64,000 bases of DNA from Hyaloscypha bicolor E. Lineage: Eukaryota > Ascomycota > Leotiomycetes > Helotiales > Hyaloscyphaceae. Positions 59,690 through 64,000 of this stretch are shown one piece after another. Position 1 is the first letter of the stretch; the number at the start of each line of letters is the position of its first letter. Under the pieces are notes generated by a model. The model had not been told where the DNA came from and did not search any database. It saw only the letters and a program-made list of their open reading frames with translations. The stretch spans positions 3,868 through 67,867 of the forward strand of contig NW_020194672.1 in assembly GCF_002865645.1 (NCBI RefSeq), in the 5' to 3' direction. Made by a program: the position numbers and the translations under genes.

Positions 59690-60615
59690 TAACCAGATCC
59701 CCCAGTCGATGATCAGGGGCGCGATACTTCGCTAGAAACTTGAGAACCAAATCAACAAAACCACTCGGATTCTCTTCCGCTATTCAGTGTCCAGATTCCG
59801 GTACTAGATCCGTAGTGTAATCCTCACACATCTCCAACAGCATACTTTCCATATCCTGAGCGAAGGGGCCAAGTTCTCCAGTAAGACCAAAAAAAGGAAC
59901 TTTGCACTTGCCCTTCCCCATCACACCTTTCAAGTTTTGATCAGCATCTAGTTCGAACGCCTCATACACCGAGAAAGCAGCTCGAAGTGCTCTAGGCTGC
60001 GCATATATCCTCGCATAGTGATCCGGTGCATCTGGAGGAATCCCACTCGTATTGTATAACAACCTTTCGGAAGTGCTTGAGACACTATCTCTCTTCCTCT
60101 ATGACGAGCTATACTACAAGATCGATCTAAGATTGAAACGCAAAATAAAATAGCAACCTCGATCCATATTTGTCTTCGTAAAAGGTGGTGCCTGGAATCA
60201 GGCGCCACCCCGAATGGCGGCGTTGACGGATGATGGGTACCGAAAGGCGAAGGCATGTGCGATCATGCCTCCAATATCATGTCCGACGACATAGATTGGC
60301 TTCGTGATGTGAAGATGGTTTTGAAGGAGATGTTACAGATCGTCGGCAATCAATGCTTTGGTGTAGCCGTGGGGAGGATGTGAAGAGTTACTGTGGGAAG
60401 TGATATCTGGTAAGATCTCACGAGGTGGTAGCCAGCTTCGGAGAGCGGTTTTAAGACCTGGCGGCATTGGTAGATGGTTTCGAGAAATCTGTGAATGGGA
60501 ATAATGAAGCCTTTCTCTTCAGGTTGAGGAGATGGGCAGTCGATGTGGAGAGGCGAACGACTTCGCCATCCGTGGTGACTTTTACGATGTGCTTCCAGGG
60601 GCCTGCCAAAGCCAT
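59690..60615 (-). pseudogene. Alpha/beta hydrolase (epoxide hydrolase-like), pseudogene
   Basis: The family hydrolyses epoxides or related esters/halides. A start at 60,615 (MALAGPWKHIVKVTTDGEVV) leads into the fold. In another frame there is ETIYQCRQVLKPLSEAGYH; then HITKPIYVVGHDIGGMIAHA, with the nucleophile Asp in GHDIGG (about 60,255-60,290); later YNTSGIPPDAPDHYARIYAQ, AAFSVYEAFELDA and VPESGH, with the catalytic His. There are stops within the conserved parts: TAA in DL-HLLQNHLH, TGA before FQAPP, and TGA right after PESGH, where Trp is usual. Past the last stop the frame stays homologous-looking (EENPSGFVDLVLKFLAKYR). The TGG-to-TGA change is G to A, and the TAA is compatible with C to T, so leaking RIP is possible. 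Confidence 0.82.
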
Positions 60616-63600
60616 TTTGATCTGAATTCAAAGGGTATCTTGGAAAGAAACTAGAGAGCTCAAAATTTTGGCATTTGCTGGGATCTCTTGCGTGTACATC
60701 TTCAGCGGCATAGTTCTCCAGTCGGAGTGAGATGACAGGTCCCGAGACTTCGGAGACTGTCGAACTGGCGAGTATTAAAGAAGTTTCATCGGATCAAAAC
60801 ATAAACAAGATCAATTAAAAAATACCCCTCGAGAATCACAATCAGTCCGCGAATGCATAGGTCAAACGCCAAAGAATATGATTCCCACTCTGCACTGGGA
60901 GGCGGCGGGTTCGTTGAACGTCGATGTCATCTCTGTTGTACGTCAAAGTGTGTCCCGGTGAATAAGCGGGACTTGTGCCTGCCTCTGATATGGCGTTGAA
61001 GACTGAATTGGCGTAACGAGAGAATGCAAATGGCAAAATTGTTGTTGAGAAGATATGAAAGGTGTGAAGTAGATGAAAATTGAAATGAGATTTCAGCCAC
61101 CACTCCGAGGTCGGCTGACTCATCGGGGATGCCAAGATTTCTCCTTCTTCTTCTTCACCTTTTCCTCTTACCGACATCCCCCGCCTCTGGCTCCCTCCCG
61201 CCATCCTTCAGAATAAGTCACACCAAACCCTTCTGGCTGCGCGGTAGTCGGTCAGACGGAATCCGAGTCTGCCACGGTGAAGCTTTCACGACGCCCGCTC
61301 AAAGCACGGTTGTCATGCCTTTCTCCCTCAGACCGCCTCGTGAGGCTGTCAAGCTCCACAGACCAAACGTGATCGGTGAGCGAAATCCGACACCCTTCAT
61401 CCAGAATCACATGATCGGTGAGGTGGAAATCAGGCCATGGCGCTGCTCGGTGAGGAGAAACTGCCTGGCAAGGCGTATTTTTGCTTACTTTCAGCTCGTC
61501 ACACCATCGGTCATCGGCAAGAAACCCGTAAGAGACAGGATTGCAAGACCCTCTGGTTCACACAAGCGTGGGCTTCTCTACCCCCCTGTTCGTACAGCTT
61601 TGCCTCACTTCAAGAAGCTGAGTAGATTTAACACGGCATCCACAACCCTACATTACAGCTTAGCCTTCCTTTATTTTGTTTCTCTCCTCTCAGCTTACTC
61701 CTACCACCAAAAATCTAACGTCGATACTGTCCATCAAAAATGTCATCGCCACTACCTCACCACCTTACATCTGTTTGACCTCTGATGAGACGAGCCTCTG
61801 GTTCCGCCGAAGGTAAGGTATAACTGCGCCTAGATATCTCAGCAGCGGTGGATGAGGCGAAGGGTTATGGGTGTGCTTCCCCAAACGATCAGCAACAAGT
61901 GTTTCTTAAGATCTGTACTATCAGTTTGTTAGTATGGACATCCACCAGCCGCTCATTACTGACATAACCACCTCCCTATTAAATTCTCTAACAGTCTCCC
62001 TTCCTGGGCTTGTCATCTATGGTAAAGCCCCTCACGCACCAGCAGCCGAGGTATACCAGGAACGAACGTCACTCTCACGGAGGTAAACAAAAACCGGCAG
62101 ACAAGGAAATTCTGCATTGACTTAGCGACATATAGGCAGAGACCAGAGAGTCGAAGAGGACCTGCTTTGCGAGAATTATTGAATTCTAATGTCCCTAGAT
62201 CTAGCGAGCCTCGACTTCCGAGGAAGAACATCCCAAGAATCTTTTCCAAAGCCCCAAAACAACTTTCTGTTACTTTGTTCGCATGCAGTCACTCATACCC
62301 ATAGCCCTACCTTTGGGTCAGATGCGGGAAGGTGAGTATCTTTGGATAATGTCTACAAGATCACGAGTGTTGAGTCGCGTAGTTACTTTCCCAGACTTCT
62401 GCTACAACAGCCTTCTATCTTCATTCTTCTTGCTTCCCGCCTGTCAATTACTCTGTCAGATTGGGTTCAAAGATATTCTACAGATTAAATTTTACACGCA
62501 CATCTTTCGAAGACCGCAGAATCGAACTTGTCCCAGAATTGAGATTTTTGGTTTCACAATATTCTGGCTTGTTGGAATGACGCTGAGGTGGTGGCGTAGA
62601 CTCCCCAAACGCTTTCTCACATGAGCGGTCAAAGTTCACCCAGTCCTCCAACTCCTACATTGATAGCCTGGTCAGAAAAAGTCTCCAGAGGTCGGACACA
62701 GCAGCTGAAGTCACCTACTGGATTCCCCTGAGCCAAAAGATCCTCAAATACTGCATCCATTGTGTTGTTATAGCACTCCATGTCCCGTCATCGAACCCAG
62801 ATTATTGATATCGACGGGGTCTCGAAGCTGCGTATCTTCCTGTGAAGTTACACTTTCGATTGAGGGTCTTCACGTGAACTGGTCGCTGTTTGGAAAGGAC
62901 ACACCATTGAGGTTGATATTTAAACAACCCAGTCCGTGCTCTATCTGAGCTCGGGATAAAATTGACCAATTACTCGCACATCCGAAGTCAGATGTGACGG
63001 CGTATTGTTGAATCTACATTTGTCTAGGATGATTCGAGGAAGTGGCCAGGAATCTGCCTCGCCAAGGCGAGGAGAATGCACGGTTACGCTCGGTGAGTGA
63101 AACTTGCCTTCACCACATGATCGTTGGACCATTGGAGGTAAAAGCCATGATGGCAAAGTGCATGCAGGCAAAGCATACCCACGAGTTGTCGTAACTGGTG
63201 AGGAAGCAGACAGAGTCACATGATCGGTGAACAATTTGCAAGTAAGTGCCTTACGGCATAGTTCCACGCAACCGTGGCACACCACTTTATTTTCTCTATT
63301 CCTGACGCGTATTTGTGGTCAAAGGCTACGACTTGCTAGCAGGCCGTGGTTCTTCATTGATCTGGTTGGCGGAAGCTTCCTGGCAGCTATTTCATAACAG
63401 CTGGTGGTGGGGCTGTCTACCTTACGATACACTCACGGCCCCGTCTTCAAATTCGTTCTACTTTGGAACCACGGTGTTCAAAACTTTGGTGTTAACCCTC
63501 AATTGCCAGACTCTAGCATGAAATGGTATGCACAATGGACACCCAACTCAACCCACCTTCCAAGCTCAGGCACGATAGCGAGCCAGCCTGTCCCTACTCA

Positions 63601-64000
63601 GGGTATTGTGCCAGCTGCAACTGCTCCTGTTACTTGAAACCAGCCCTATTGGGTAGGCAGCGGCACAACCATGAGAGTTCATTCCTAGTTGGATCCTACG
63701 GCCCACGCCAACGCACTCCAAAGACTCTGCTCGCCTTCCATCTGTACACTCTTCGAATAATTGGAGAGAATTTAGCAACCGTCGAACTGAAAATCATCCA
63801 TTTCCCTCGACAGCAACACTCCACGTCTCCAGCCTTGCAAAATTCAAATGAAGCCCAACAAGGCGACCAAGCTAGATCCTCTTCGACAAGGCAACCCGAG
63901 GGTCTGAGGGCATCCCATGACAATATATATCCAAATCCTCGATCCTACCGAAGCTGCACTTTCGTTGTATGGCAGTTTGTGCATCTTGGAACACCGCATT
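60616..64000. other. Right-end interval without recognisable genes
   Basis: Several medium frames exist (60,842-61,204 minus; 61,129-61,785 plus; 62,283-62,624 plus; 63,404-63,637 plus), but none has a recognisable domain, a convincing exon structure or a clean start context, and some overlap on opposite strands. The word CACATGATCGGTGA recurs near 61,410 and 63,220, in the same orientation. A gene whose main body lies beyond 64,000 could begin here unseen. Confidence 0.4.

Noticed and set aside
60842..61204. 120-codon minus-strand frame
   Set aside because: Overlaps the previous frame on the other strand and shows no recognisable motif.
61129..61785. 218-codon frame starting with a Leu-rich, signal-like segment
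   Set aside because: The rest has no domain-like pattern, is rich in Arg/Pro/Ser without codon structure, and contains the word CACATGATCGGTGA that recurs elsewhere as DNA. It may be chance; kept out for lack of support.
1..64000. tRNA or rRNA genes
   Set aside because: I looked for GGTTCGAAT-type B boxes with a matching acceptor stem and saw none convincing; a covariance-model scan would be decisive.

Overview
The window comes from a filamentous ascomycete (Pezizomycotina). The genes carry short GT-AG introns of about 46-145 bp with CTNAY-like branch sites. The families are typical of moulds: a Zn2Cys6 factor, a PDR-type ABC transporter, a GPI-type aspartic protease, a GH27 alpha-galactosidase and spherulin-4. 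The repeats carry the C-to-T / G-to-A signature of repeat-induced point mutation (RIP). A Leotiomycete-like fungus is plausible, but that is inference.

Layout. 1-23,300 is an extremely AT-rich block with no intact gene. It is built from RIP-destroyed retrotransposons: a Ty3/gypsy element on the minus strand between two 264-bp LTR-like repeats (6,273-12,941), a second Ty3/gypsy element on the plus strand (reverse transcriptase near 15,730-16,060, integrase near 17,450-17,930), and a 17-bp minisatellite (19,964-20,132). Composition changes sharply near 23.3-23.5 kb. From 23.8 to 30.2 kb, two inverted copies of an LTR-like element bracket an intact MGS1/WRNIP1 AAA+ ATPase gene (26,753-28,565, minus).

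The gene-bearing part then holds: a divergent pair of unknown genes sharing a C-terminal module (30,613-31,270 minus; 31,666-32,956 plus); a long gene-poor stretch; a C2H2 + Zn2Cys6 transcription factor (37,276-39,579, plus); a coiled-coil protein of unknown function (40,362-41,850, plus); a GPI-anchored aspartic protease (43,301-44,945, minus); a full-length PDR/ABC-G transporter (45,546-50,331, minus); a spherulin-4-like pseudogene (51,790-52,611, minus); a GH27 alpha-galactosidase pseudogene (53,528-55,178, plus); a short-chain dehydrogenase (55,307-56,494, minus); two back-to-back TA-flanked inverted-repeat elements (57,127-57,796); a secreted six-module cysteine-rich protein (57,999-59,099, minus); and an alpha/beta hydrolase pseudogene (about 59,690-60,615, minus). 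From 60.6 kb to the end I recognise no gene.

There is no obvious single pathway. The right half looks like a secretome/transport neighbourhood in which three enzyme or surface-protein genes have recently decayed. The most distinctive material is the six-repeat cysteine-rich secreted protein, the divergent pair sharing a module, the abutting inverted-repeat elements, and the stratified repeat landscape on the left. I reconstructed exons by hand from reading frame and splice consensus; lengths and phases agree for every intact gene listed.
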